In this document: positions 26,527 to 35,061 of the stretch, one piece after another
How positions within the stretch are numbered: the stretch's first letter is position 1
How the letters are laid out: each line of letters starts with the position of its first letter
Source: Methylotuvimicrobium alcaliphilum 20Z
GTDB lineage: Bacteria; Pseudomonadota; Gammaproteobacteria; Methylococcales; Methylomonadaceae
NCBI RefSeq assembly: GCF_000968535.2
Contig: NC_016112.1
Span: 3,782,001-3,846,000, forward strand
Length of the DNA stretch: 64,000 bases
Direction of reading: 5' to 3'
Program-made: the position numbers and the translations under genes
Notes under the pieces: generated by a model
Databases searched by the model: none
What the model was told of the DNA's origin: nothing
What the model saw: the letters and a program-made list of their open reading frames with translations, nothing else

Positions 26527-27127
26527 ACCCATGCGGGGCGGGTTATTCAACCCGCTCCGAACGTTTCGATTTGCGCCAAACATTTCGGTTTGCTTTGGCC
26601 ACGGGCGAAACGTTTCGGACGGGGTTTAAACCTCGTCCTGCTTAGAACCCATGCGGGGCGGGTTATTCAACCCGCTCCGAACGTTTCGATTTGCGCCAAA
26701 CATTTCGGCTTGCTTTGACCACGGGCGAAACGTTTCGGACGGGGTTTAAACCTCGTCCTGCTTAGAACCCATGCGGGGCGGGTTATTCAACCCGCTCCGA
26801 ACGTTTCGATTTGCGCCAAACATTTCGGTTTGCTTTGGCCACGGGCGAAACGTTTCGGACGGGGTTTAAACCTCGTCCTGCTTAGAACCCATGCGGGGCG
26901 GGTTATTCAACCCGCTCCGAACGTTTCGTTTTGCGCCAAACATTTCGGTTTGCTTTGACCACGGGCGAAACGTTTCGGACGGGGTTTAAACCCCGTCCTG
27001 CTTAGAACCCATGCGGGGCGGGTTATTCAACCCGCTCCGAACGTTTCGATTTGCTCCAAACATTTCGGTTTGCTTTGGCCACGGGCGAAAGGTTTAGGAC
27101 GGGGTTTAAACCCCGTTCTGCTTGGCG
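26527..27127. repeat. Five tandem copies of a 120-bp double-palindrome unit
   Basis: Units start every 120 bp from ~26528 (CCCATGCGGGGCGGGTTATT). Each holds GGCGGGTTATTCAACCCGCT, two AACGTTTCG motifs and GGACGGGGTTTAAACC(T/C)CG. Copies differ by a few bases; the last carries more changes and a perfect GGTTTAAACCCC centre. The array lies between the ends of the convergent DUF934 and sucD genes. Confidence 0.93.
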
Positions 27128-27190
27128 AACCATCCTATCTCTTGTGGGAGCCGCTATATCAGTCGCAGGGTGCGTATCGCGCGCCTTTTT

Positions 27191-28060
27191 CTAGCCGCAG
27201 ACTTTTTTCATGACTTCGCCTATCTCGGTGGGCGAGCTGACCATTTCGACGCCGGCCGCATTCATCGCGGCGATTTTGCTTGCCGCCGTACCTTTGCCGC
27301 CGGTCACGATCGCACCGGCATGACCCATGCGCTTGCCGGGCGGCGCTGTTTGTCCGGCGATATAGCCGACCACAGGCTTTGTGACATGCGCCTTGATGTA
27401 TTCGGCCGCCTCTTCTTCCTCGCTACCGCCGATTTCACCGACCATGACGATGCCGTGCGTTTGCTCATCGGCCTGAAACCGACTAATCACATCGATGAAA
27501 TTCATGCCGTGAATCGGATCGCCGCCGATGCCGACGCAGGTGCTTTGCCCCAAGCCTTCGCGCGTTGTTTGATGCACCGCCTCGTAAGTCAATGTCCCTG
27601 ATCGCGACACGATACCGATTTTGCCGGGCTGATGAATAAAACCCGGCATGATGCCGATTTTGCATTCGCCCGGCGTGATGATGCCGGGACAATTCGGGCC
27701 GATCAAAACCGCATCGGAACCGGCCATCGCCGCCTTGACGCGCAGCATGTGCAATACCGGAATGCCTTCGGTAATACAGACGATCACTTTGATGCCGGCA
27801 TCGAAGGCTTCCAATATCGCATCGGCCGCATAGAACGGCGGTACATAAATCACCGTAGCTTCAGCTTGCGTTCTTTGCACGGCCTGTTCGACCGTATCGA
27901 ACACCGGCAAATCGCAATGAGTCTCGCCGCCGCGCCCGGGCGTTACGCCGCCGACCAACTGCGTGCCGTATTCGAGCGTTTGCAACGAATGAAAAGTACC
28001 TTGTTTACCGGTAAAGCCCTGACAGATGACTTTCGTTGCTTTGTTCACCAAAATGCTCAT
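27191..28060 (-). CDS. sucD: Succinate-CoA ligase alpha subunit
   Basis: 289 residues. N-terminal CoA-binding domain ([42 protein letters not shown]); [32 protein letters not shown] and [15 protein letters not shown] follow; the active-site His lies in [10 protein letters not shown]. It is closer to SucD than to the malate-CoA ligase subunit MtkB because it lacks the extra residues before GPNC and keeps SRSGTLTYE. It starts within the sucC stop (ATGA overlap). With SucC it interconverts succinyl-CoA and succinate with ATP or GTP formation. Confidence 0.92.
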   Translation of the reverse strand: MSILVNKATKVICQGFTGKQGTFHSLQTLEYGTQLVGGVTPGRGGETHCDLPVFDTVEQAVQRTQAEATVIYVPPFYAADAILEAFDAGIKVIVCITEGIPVLHMLRVKAAMAGSDAVLIGPNCPGIITPGECKIGIMPGFIHQPGKIGIVSRSGTLTYEAVHQTTREGLGQSTCVGIGGDPIHGMNFIDVISRFQADEQTHGIVMVGEIGGSEEEEAAEYIKAHVTKPVVGYIAGQTAPPGKRMGHAGAIVTGGKGTAASKIAAMNAAGVEMVSSPTEIGEVMKKVCG

Positions 28061-29223
28061 ACACCCTCCGCCAGTGCGACTACTTGTTCGGCAGCCTTTG
28101 CTAAATCATCCGCCGCCACTAAATTCAATCCCGACTCCCGCAATAATGTACGCCCCGCTTCGGCATTTGTGCCTTCAAGCCGGACCACGACAGGAACCTT
28201 GACGCTGACTTCCTTGACAGCGGCCAAAATGCCTTCGGCGATCACGTCGCACTTGACGATGCCTCCGAAAATATTGACCAACACGGCCTTGACGTTCGGG
28301 TCGGCCAGGATCAATTTAAACGCTTCGGCGACTTTTTCGGTATTCGTTCCGCCGCCGACATCAAGGAAATTAGCCGGACTCCCGCCTTTCAATTTCACCA
28401 AGTCCATCGTCGCCATCGCAAGACCCGCGCCGTTGACCATGCAGCCGATGCTGCCGTCCAAGGTGATGTAATTGAGCCCGAACTGCTGCGCCTTATGTTC
28501 CTTTTCGTCCTCCTGCCCCGGATCGCGCATCGCGGTAATATCCGGATGCACGGCGACCGCGTTGTCGTCGAAGTTGATCTTTGCATCGACAGCGACCAAT
28601 TCGCCCGAATTCGTCGTCACGAGCGGGTTGATTTCAATCTGACCGGCGTCTTTTTCAAGCAACAGCTTATAGATACCGGCCATGATTTTTTCGAGACTCT
28701 TGAATTGCGTAGACTCAAGCCCAAACGCAAATGCGACTTTGCGGCATTGATAAGGCTGAAGCCCGGCAGCCGGGTCGACTTGAAACGAAATGATGCGGTC
28801 CGGCGTTTTTTCCGCAACTTCTTCGATATCCATGCCGCCGGCCGCCGATGCGATAAATATCACGCGTTCGCTGCCTCGGTCGACCAATGCGCTTAAATAA
28901 AACTCGCGATCGATTTGCCCGGCCTTTTCGACATAAAGCGTCTCGACCGGCAAGCCTTCGGCTCCGGTTTGTTGCGTCACTAAGCGCGTACCCAACAATT
29001 TACGGCTGAATTCGGTAATCTCGTCTAAACTTTTGGCGATATGGACGCCGCCGGCCTTGCCCCGCCCGCCCGCATGAACTTGCGCCTTGACGACCCAAGC
29101 ATTGCCGCCGAGTTCGCGCGCGACTTGTTCGGCATGTCCCGCCGTTTCCGCCGGACTGCCTTCCGGCACTGGAATGCCATAGAGTTTAAACAACTGTTTG
29201 GCCTGGTATTCATGGATGTTCAT
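28057..29223 (-). CDS. sucC: Succinate-CoA ligase beta subunit
   Basis: 388 residues, exactly the family length. Features: [20 protein letters not shown], the ATP-grasp segment [27 protein letters not shown] near the nucleotide site, [18 protein letters not shown] and [32 protein letters not shown]. First gene of sucCD. A family-2 MITE and other repeats lie upstream (29402-29760), so the promoter must be within or before them. Confidence 0.92.
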   Translation of the reverse strand: MNIHEYQAKQLFKLYGIPVPEGSPAETAGHAEQVARELGGNAWVVKAQVHAGGRGKAGGVHIAKSLDEITEFSRKLLGTRLVTQQTGAEGLPVETLYVEKAGQIDREFYLSALVDRGSERVIFIASAAGGMDIEEVAEKTPDRIISFQVDPAAGLQPYQCRKVAFAFGLESTQFKSLEKIMAGIYKLLLEKDAGQIEINPLVTTNSGELVAVDAKINFDDNAVAVHPDITAMRDPGQEDEKEHKAQQFGLNYITLDGSIGCMVNGAGLAMATMDLVKLKGGSPANFLDVGGGTNTEKVAEAFKLILADPNVKAVLVNIFGGIVKCDVIAEGILAAVKEVSVKVPVVVRLEGTNAEAGRTLLRESGLNLVAADDLAKAAEQVVALAEGV

Positions 29224-29401
29224 CGTTATTTTCCGGTGGTTATAAAATTACCTGATATCTTGCTTACATTTCGATCCAATTTGAAAATATAGCTTTCCGA
29301 ATTAGACCGGTAAACAGACGCCCGTATTTTTCTTGCTTCTCGAACCTGTTTACTATGAAAGTTTGTAAATTTGGACTCTTTATCTAATTTTTCGACATGA
29401 A

Positions 29402-29548
29402 GGCTACTCACTTAACGCGGGACAGTTTAAGGTTAATCCGTTCGTGGTGAGCCTGTCGAACCATGGGCGGATTAACCATCCACCCTTCGACAGGCTCAGG
29501 GCGAACGGTTAACCCTTAGTGCTTTTGTCCCGCCTTAAGTGGGAAGCC
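29402..29548. mobile_element. 147-bp MITE, family 2 (8-bp TSD)
   Basis: Ends GGCTACTCACTTAACGCGGG and (complement) GGCTTCCCACTTAAGGCGGG; GACATGAA is repeated at 29394-29401 and 29549-29556. Same family as the element that disrupts the toxin gene at 11409. Confidence 0.88.
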
Positions 29549-29569
29549 GACATGAAAAACAATGTCGAT

Positions 29570-29760
29570 TCCGAAGAGGGTGCGGTTGCTCGATCGACAG
29601 GCGTCGGCGACAAGGATAGCCGCCGTCGAGCCTACATGGACGTATTCACCCAGCACCTAAATTCCATAGCCCATTGGCCATGGTTAACTACCTTTGATAA
29701 TTTAGGTGCTGGGTTCACGGCGTCCTGTCGAGCGAGTGACCGCACCCTCCGCCACGCCTC
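29570..29760. repeat. GAGGGTGCGGTTGCTCGAT palindrome with nested hairpin element
   Basis: Outer arms GAGGGTGCGGTTGCTCGATC and its near-complement at 29725-29755. At the internal TTCA the 65-bp hairpin (29649-29713; CCCAGCACCTAAATT ... AATTTAGGTGCTGGG) is inserted, with TTCA on both sides. A related nested pair lies at 38878-39045. Confidence 0.8.
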
Positions 29761-29842
29761 GAACTGTCATTTGCCGGGGCGATGACCGGGCCTTCATGAA
29801 TGTTACTGTAGGTTTATTTTAACCAAGCCGCAATAAAACACC

Positions 29843-31474
29843 ATGCTTAATGAACTCAAACCGGAAAACAAATCCGATATTATTTATCCTTGTCCTTTTT
29901 CGATGGGATACGGCATCCCACGTCGACAAGCCTGGCTGCTATTAAAAGTCTTTCTGACTTACCGGCTGATTCTGGCCTGCTTATTCCTGATGTTGTTTTA
30001 TAGCCGACTCGGTCCCGCTACAGGCGAGCGTCACGACGAATACTTGTTTATCGTCAGTGGCAGCGGTCATTTAGCGCTGACGATCATTTCCGGCTTTTGT
30101 TTGTTGCGGCGATCGATTAGCTATACCGTTCAGGCTCAAACGCTCATTTTCACCGACATTATCATCATTACGCTAATCATGCACGCTTGCGGCGGCATCA
30201 ACAGCGGCGTCGGAATCTTACTCGCCGCATCGATCGCCGCAAGCGGACTTTTAATCGGCGGACGATGCGCGCTGCTATTCGCCGCCATTGCTAGTTTGGC
30301 CATCCTTGCCGAGCAGATTTATGCGTACCAAACCCATAGTTTCAGAGATACCGCCTATACCTATGCCGCTATGCTCGGCGCCTCATTCTTTACGATCGCA
30401 ATGCTGGCCTATGCACTCGCGCAACGCACCGAGCAGTCCACCGCGCAGCAAAAAACCATCAACCAACTCGAGGAGCTCAGCAAATACATCATTCAACATT
30501 TACAATCGGGCATTATCATCACCGATCGCGACCATCAAATACGGATGAGTAACGAAGCCGCCGCAAGGCTTACCCAATGCTCAACAATGCCTGATCGTCT
30601 ACATGCTATTTCTCCCTATTTAGCGGAAGCTTTCTCGTACTGGCTGAACGACCCTAGCCAGGATTTCGCCGTGATTCCCTTAACGGACGGCAGCGAGATG
30701 CAAACCCGGTTTACGGCGCTCCCGACCCGGCACGAAGCGCTCAACATGATCATTCTTGAAGATATCGCGTTTTACAATCAGCGTTTGCAACAAAGCAAAC
30801 TCGCCTCGCTTGGGCAATTAACCGCCAGCATCGCTCATGAAATTCGCAACCCGCTCGGCGCCATCAGCCATGCAGGACAACTGCTGGCGGAAAACATCGA
30901 ATTATCGGACGAAGACCGGCGCCTAACCGAAATTATTAGAAATCATTCGACTCGCGTGAACAAGATTATCGAGGATATTTTACAATTGTCCCGGCGTAGC
31001 GCTTCGTTACGTAAAAAAGTCGACTTGATTCAATGGCTAGACGACTACATTGAACAGTTCTGTGCTGAAAACGGTTTCACTCGCGATCTTTTCACCATGA
31101 CGAGCGAATCGGAGCAAGCGCAAGCATTGGTGGACAAAGGCCATTTAAAACAAATTCTCGACAATCTGTGCCAAAATGCCTTGAAATACGGCAGCCCCGA
31201 AAAAAAAACCATCTCATTGGCGATCCGCCAACACGAACAAATGCTCTGCATCGAAGTAATAGACTCCGGCCCCGGCATCGACCCGAGTCACCGCAAGCAT
31301 CTGTTCGAACCTTTTTTTACAACTTCGGCGCAAGGAACCGGTCTGGGGCTTTATATTTCGAAGGAATTAGCCGAACTGAATCAGGCCAGGCTAAGCTATC
31401 ATATTACCGACCAGAGCCAAAGTTGCTTCCGGCTCTGTTTACCGAACGCCGAACAAACTTTGATTGAAATATGA
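29843..31474 (+). CDS. pilS: Sensor histidine kinase PilS
   Basis: 543 residues. The first ~200 hold about six membrane segments (from AWLLLKVFLTYRLILACLFL to MLGASFFTIAMLAYALA), then a coiled linker (TAQQKTINQLEELSKYIIQH) and a PAS-like region. The H-box is LASLGQLTASIAHEIRNPLG with the phospho-His at ~332. The ATPase domain shows QNALKYGSP (N), DSGPGID (G1) and GTGLGLYISKELA (G2). Overlaps pilR by 4 bp. It senses pilin level in the membrane and phosphorylates PilR. Confidence 0.9.
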   Translation: MLNELKPENKSDIIYPCPFSMGYGIPRRQAWLLLKVFLTYRLILACLFLMLFYSRLGPATGERHDEYLFIVSGSGHLALTIISGFCLLRRSISYTVQAQTLIFTDIIIITLIMHACGGINSGVGILLAASIAASGLLIGGRCALLFAAIASLAILAEQIYAYQTHSFRDTAYTYAAMLGASFFTIAMLAYALAQRTEQSTAQQKTINQLEELSKYIIQHLQSGIIITDRDHQIRMSNEAAARLTQCSTMPDRLHAISPYLAEAFSYWLNDPSQDFAVIPLTDGSEMQTRFTALPTRHEALNMIILEDIAFYNQRLQQSKLASLGQLTASIAHEIRNPLGAISHAGQLLAENIELSDEDRRLTEIIRNHSTRVNKIIEDILQLSRRSASLRKKVDLIQWLDDYIEQFCAENGFTRDLFTMTSESEQAQALVDKGHLKQILDNLCQNALKYGSPEKKTISLAIRQHEQMLCIEVIDSGPGIDPSHRKHLFEPFFTTSAQGTGLGLYISKELAELNQARLSYHITDQSQSCFRLCLPNAEQTLIEI

Positions 31475-32808
31475 AACACCCCTTGACTTTAGTCGTCGAC
31501 GACGAGCCGGATATCCGAGAGCTGTTAAGCATTACGCTCAAACGCATGAACATCGACACCTTGTGCGCGGAAAATGTCGACTCGGCTCGGCAGTTGTTAC
31601 AACAACATCCGTTCGATCTTTGCCTGACCGACATGAAGCTACCCGACGGCAACGGGCTCGAATTGGTCGAATACCTCCAAAGCACGGGCAGCACGATTCC
31701 GATTGCCGTAATTACCGCACACGGCAACATGGATACTGCGATCAAGGCAATGAAAGCCGGGGCCTTCGACTTTATCTCAAAACCGGTCGATTTACCGGTA
31801 CTTCGGCAAATCGTCACGAAAGCCTTACAACTAGCCCCCGATGCCGATACCAAGGAAAGGCGCACACGACATATTTTATTGGGCGAATCGGAGCCGATGC
31901 GCCAAGTCCGGTCTAAAATCGACAAGCTGGCACGTAGTCAGGCGCCTGTTTATATCAGCGGCGAATCGGGGTCGGGTAAGGAATTGGTGGCGCGCTTGAT
32001 TCATCAACAAAGCCCGCGTAGCGACAAGCCTTTTGTTGCCGTAAACTGCGGCGCGATCCCGCCCGAACTTATGGAAAGCGAGTTTTTCGGACATAAAAAA
32101 GGCAGTTTCAGCGGTGCAATTGCCGATAAAAAAGGTTTATTTCAAGCAGCCGAGGGCGGTACGCTATTTCTCGATGAAGTCGCCGATCTGCCTCCTTCGC
32201 TGCAAGTCAAATTACTCCGCGCGATTCAGGAAAAAAAAGTACGCGCAGTCGGCGAACAACACGAAACACCGGTCGATGTCCGCATCCTGAGCGCCACGCA
32301 TAAAGATTTGAATCAATTGGTTCAGGAAGGGGTTTTTCGGCAAGATTTATACTACCGGATCAATGTCATCGATCTCAATATTCCGCCGCTTCGCGAACGA
32401 GGCAATGATATCGCGCAACTAGCCGAACATATTCTAGCCTCGTTAAATAGTAACAACGCTTTTCAAGTCCGGCTTTCGCAATCGGCGTTGACTGCATTGA
32501 AACATTATCATTTTCCGGGCAATGTTAGGGAGCTCGAGAATATTCTGGAGCGCGCCGTTGCGCTCAGCGACGGCAAAACGATCGATGCGGACGATTTAAA
32601 TCTACCGATTAATCCGGAAATCGTCCCTGATGCGCCAGCGTTCGATCCGTCAAAAGCGTCGTTGGAAGATTATTTGGAAGATATCGAGCGAACCGCCATT
32701 ACCATCGCACTCGAAAATAACCGATGGAATAAAACCGCAGCAGCAAAAGAGCTGGGGTTATCGTTCCGATCATTGCGTTACCGGTTAAAAAAACTGGGCT
32801 TGGACTAG
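31471..32808 (+). CDS. pilR: Sigma54-dependent response regulator PilR
   Basis: 445 residues. Receiver domain with DDE near the start and phospho-acceptor D54 (CLTDMKLPDGNG); AAA+ domain with Walker A GESGSGKE (~164-171) and Walker B GGTLFLDEVADLP; C-terminal Fis-type HTH (NRWNKTAAAKELGLSFRSLRYRLKK). The sigma54-contact loop, usually GAFTGA or GSFTGA, reads GSFSGA (~211-216), a mild deviation. It should activate the sigma54 pilA promoter at 13705. Confidence 0.9.
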   Translation: MKHPLTLVVDDEPDIRELLSITLKRMNIDTLCAENVDSARQLLQQHPFDLCLTDMKLPDGNGLELVEYLQSTGSTIPIAVITAHGNMDTAIKAMKAGAFDFISKPVDLPVLRQIVTKALQLAPDADTKERRTRHILLGESEPMRQVRSKIDKLARSQAPVYISGESGSGKELVARLIHQQSPRSDKPFVAVNCGAIPPELMESEFFGHKKGSFSGAIADKKGLFQAAEGGTLFLDEVADLPPSLQVKLLRAIQEKKVRAVGEQHETPVDVRILSATHKDLNQLVQEGVFRQDLYYRINVIDLNIPPLRERGNDIAQLAEHILASLNSNNAFQVRLSQSALTALKHYHFPGNVRELENILERAVALSDGKTIDADDLNLPINPEIVPDAPAFDPSKASLEDYLEDIERTAITIALENNRWNKTAAAKELGLSFRSLRYRLKKLGLD

Positions 32809-32879
32809 GCCTTTCGAAAAAAGCCCTTTTCGCCAATTCCAGTGTTCTCGCTTTTTAATCTCAACATGTCTTGGAAAGT

Positions 32880-32995
32880 GTTGCCGACCATAGGTTATAA
32901 AGCGCCAGGCGTAGAGTGCGCATCGCGCACCTATGTCGGGACCTCTCGTCGGTTAGGCACCGTGGAAAGGTGCGCGATGCGCACCCTACAATGCT
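32880..32995. repeat. Palindromic repeat after pilR
   Basis: Arms built on GTGCGCATCGCGCACC and GGTGCGCGATGCGCACCCTAC around TAGGCACCG; a hairpin of >40 bp arms with mismatches. It lies between convergent pilR and the next gene and could serve as a terminator. Confidence 0.65.
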
Positions 32996-33058
32996 ATCCA
33001 TTGAACGGCTAGCAAACCCCAACCGTAAACCGCCCGACCGAGGTGATGCGGCAGCCTA

Positions 33059-33508
33059 TTAGGCCCGGTATTTATCCATTTGCAGCAAACTGTCCAAAGC
33101 CGTTTTGATTTTGGCATTGGCTTCATCGTCCAATTCGCTGTTTTTATAGACTTTATCGAGCAAGCCTTCTTTGACCATGGCCTCTTTTATCCAACGCTTG
33201 GCAAAGCGGTAATTGGTCGGAATACTGGCCGTTTCGCCGGTCGCAGGATCGCGCAAACCGCTTTTGCTTACGGGCGATTCATTTTTTTCAGGCGCCTTCG
33301 CCACTGGCTCTGGCGCTTTTTTAGCAGTTCGCTGCGCCGGTTTATTTTCGACAACTTTCACTTCAGCGGGTTTAGCGGTTTCGGCTTTCGCCGGATGCGA
33401 ATCCTCTTTTGACTTAATGGCTTTCATATCGGCCACTTGATCGCCAACCACCGCGTAAACGACATAAGCTACAAAAATCGTCGTTAAAATAAACAATATT
33501 TCCGCCAT
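33059..33508 (-). CDS. Membrane-anchored hypothetical protein
   Basis: 149 residues. A single N-terminal membrane helix (MAEILFILTTIFVAYVVYAVV) is followed by GDQVADMKAI and a 60-residue Lys/Ala/Pro/Glu-rich linker. The small C-terminal domain reads SGLRDPATGETASIPTNYRF, AKRWIKEAMVKEGLLDKVYK, NSELDDEANAKIKTALDSLL. GGAGGAAGG precedes the ATG. The linker suggests it spans the periplasm or tethers a cytoplasmic domain. Its first 25 residues resemble the 30-residue protein just upstream. Family unknown. Confidence 0.65.
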   Translation of the reverse strand: MAEILFILTTIFVAYVVYAVVGDQVADMKAIKSKEDSHPAKAETAKPAEVKVVENKPAQRTAKKAPEPVAKAPEKNESPVSKSGLRDPATGETASIPTNYRFAKRWIKEAMVKEGLLDKVYKNSELDDEANAKIKTALDSLLQMDKYRA

Positions 33509-33615
33509 ATTCCCTTCCTCCAGTTAATTAATTTAGTTGCCAAGTGAATCCGCCATTCGGCATGATCATTGGCAGTTTGTTATTATCTTTTTCATCGTTT
33601 AAAAAAGCCGTGGAC

Positions 33616-33708
33616 TTATTCGTTATTTTTCTTAACCTTGTCACCGACCACCATATAGACGACATACGCGACAAATATCGTCGTTAAAATATAAAACCCC
33701 GTTGCCAT
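33616..33708 (-). CDS. 30-residue membrane protein
   Basis: A very short gene: MATGFYILTTIFVAYVVYMV, VGDKVKKNNE. It has GGAG 6 bp before the ATG. It is one membrane helix with a basic tail. The core ILTTIFVAYVVY.VVGD is shared with the N-terminus of the downstream protein (33059-33508), in the same strand and order, so the two are probably paralogous or work together. The shared motif and ribosome site support that it is real. Confidence 0.65.
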   Translation of the reverse strand: MATGFYILTTIFVAYVVYMVVGDKVKKNNE

Positions 33709-33835
33709 CGATTACTCCATTTTAATTTGTTATTCTATTTTCGCCGAAAAACAGGCCTTTTTTAATAAAAAACCAAGCGTTTCGGGATAACAGCGAATAT
33801 ACCAGAAGCCGCGCGACCGGGTAAACCGTAAATCC

Positions 33836-35056
33836 TTACCAACAGACCTGCCCTTTGGCCAAGCGCGGCAAGTCATCCCTTAATCCCATGGCATGACGGT
33901 TCAAATAATCTTTCAACGCCGTAGTATGATTGATACGGTTCATGCCGAACGAACGTAGTTTGGCGAACATAGGATTGCCGACCGCATAGGTTTTATTGAT
34001 TAAATCCATACTCGCCATCATCATTAAGTTATCGCCTTTACGCCAGCGCTCATAATGCCTTAGATATTGAACACCCGATAACGGCCGCCCCGACCGTTGA
34101 GTGTCTATGACGGCTTCGGCCAAGGCTGCGGCATCCAACAAGCCGGCATTGGCGCCTTGTCCGGCCAAAGGATGCATCGCATGCGCCGCGTCGCCCACCA
34201 ATGCCAAATGACTGTCGGTATAGCGGTCGGCAAATTGAAATTTCAGCGGAAAGGCCGCGCGCGGGCCGATCTTGAGCATGTCGCCTAGAATACCGCCCGA
34301 TGCTTGTTGCAACAGCCTTAAAAACTCATCATCGGGCAATGCCAAATAATTCCGCGCAGTCTCGGTCGATAAGGTCCAGACGATCGAACACTGACCATCG
34401 AAAAGGGGTAAAAAAGCCAAGGGGCCTTCTTCGAGAAACCGTTGCCATGCTGTCGCTTGATGCTCGAGCTCGGTTTGCACGGTCGCGACCAAACCGTCTT
34501 GTCGATAGGGCCAACCCGTCACGCCGATACCGGCCATAGACCGCAAGGCCGATTCGCGCCCATCGGCGGCAACCACCAAAGGCGCTTCAAAACTTTGCCC
34601 ATCCGTCAATCTTAGGCGCCTGCCGTTTTCGATCGATTCCATACGCTCGATTTCGGCAGGCGTGATGCATTGAACGGTCGGCAAGCCGTCCAAGATGTCC
34701 CAAAGCGCCGCGACCGTAATTCGGTTTTCGACGATATGTCCCAATTCGGGGAACACCGTATCGGCGCAATCGAAATGCAAATAGCCATCGGAGCGGCCAT
34801 CCCAGACACGCATGTCCTTGTAAGGCGCGGCGCCTTTTTGCACGATTCCGCGCCAAGCACCGACGCCCTCCAGAATGGCCTGAGAGGCTTTGGTCAACGC
34901 CGATACGCGGATATCCCGCAGGCTTTCGTCCCATTGCCGCTCCGGACTGCGCCTGTCCAATAACAAGGTTTCGACCCCGCCATGCCCTAGCGCACAAGCC
35001 AAGGCCGCACCGACCATGCCGCCGCCGACCACTATCACTTCCGCTTGCATCGTCAT
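33836..35056 (-). CDS. ubiI: UbiH/UbiI/UbiF-family FAD monooxygenase
   Basis: 406 residues. FAD-binding GGGMVGAALACAL at the N-terminus, LVVAADGRESALRSMAGIGV (DG motif) and LVGDAAHAMHPLAGQGANAGLLDAAALAEAV (GD motif and ubiH signature). Second of two adjacent ubiquinone hydroxylase genes after pepP, in the position of ubiI in E. coli, which places a hydroxyl on the quinone ring. The exact ring position cannot be told from sequence, so the symbol is by position. Confidence 0.78.
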   Translation of the reverse strand: MTMQAEVIVVGGGMVGAALACALGHGGVETLLLDRRSPERQWDESLRDIRVSALTKASQAILEGVGAWRGIVQKGAAPYKDMRVWDGRSDGYLHFDCADTVFPELGHIVENRITVAALWDILDGLPTVQCITPAEIERMESIENGRRLRLTDGQSFEAPLVVAADGRESALRSMAGIGVTGWPYRQDGLVATVQTELEHQATAWQRFLEEGPLAFLPLFDGQCSIVWTLSTETARNYLALPDDEFLRLLQQASGGILGDMLKIGPRAAFPLKFQFADRYTDSHLALVGDAAHAMHPLAGQGANAGLLDAAALAEAVIDTQRSGRPLSGVQYLRHYERWRKGDNLMMMASMDLINKTYAVGNPMFAKLRSFGMNRINHTTALKDYLNRHAMGLRDDLPRLAKGQVCW

Positions 35057-35061
35057 CCGCC

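Noticed and set aside
18901-27127. CRISPR-like appearance of regularly spaced repeats
   Set aside because: Units are 120 or 320 bp with no unique spacers; the whole unit repeats. No cas genes are in the window.
27191-29223. Malate-CoA ligase (mtkAB) instead of sucCD
   Set aside because: The alpha subunit lacks the MtkB-type insertion before GPNC and keeps [17 protein letters not shown] and [10 protein letters not shown], as in SucD; no other serine-cycle genes are adjacent.
29226-29411. 61-codon frame upstream of sucC
   Set aside because: Its start lies next to a MITE duplication, composition is unremarkable, and there is no ribosome site or recognisable motif.
29519-29785. 88-codon frame upstream of pilS
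   Set aside because: It is made of MITE end, palindromic repeat and nested hairpin sequence; similar translations appear at 38900-39100.
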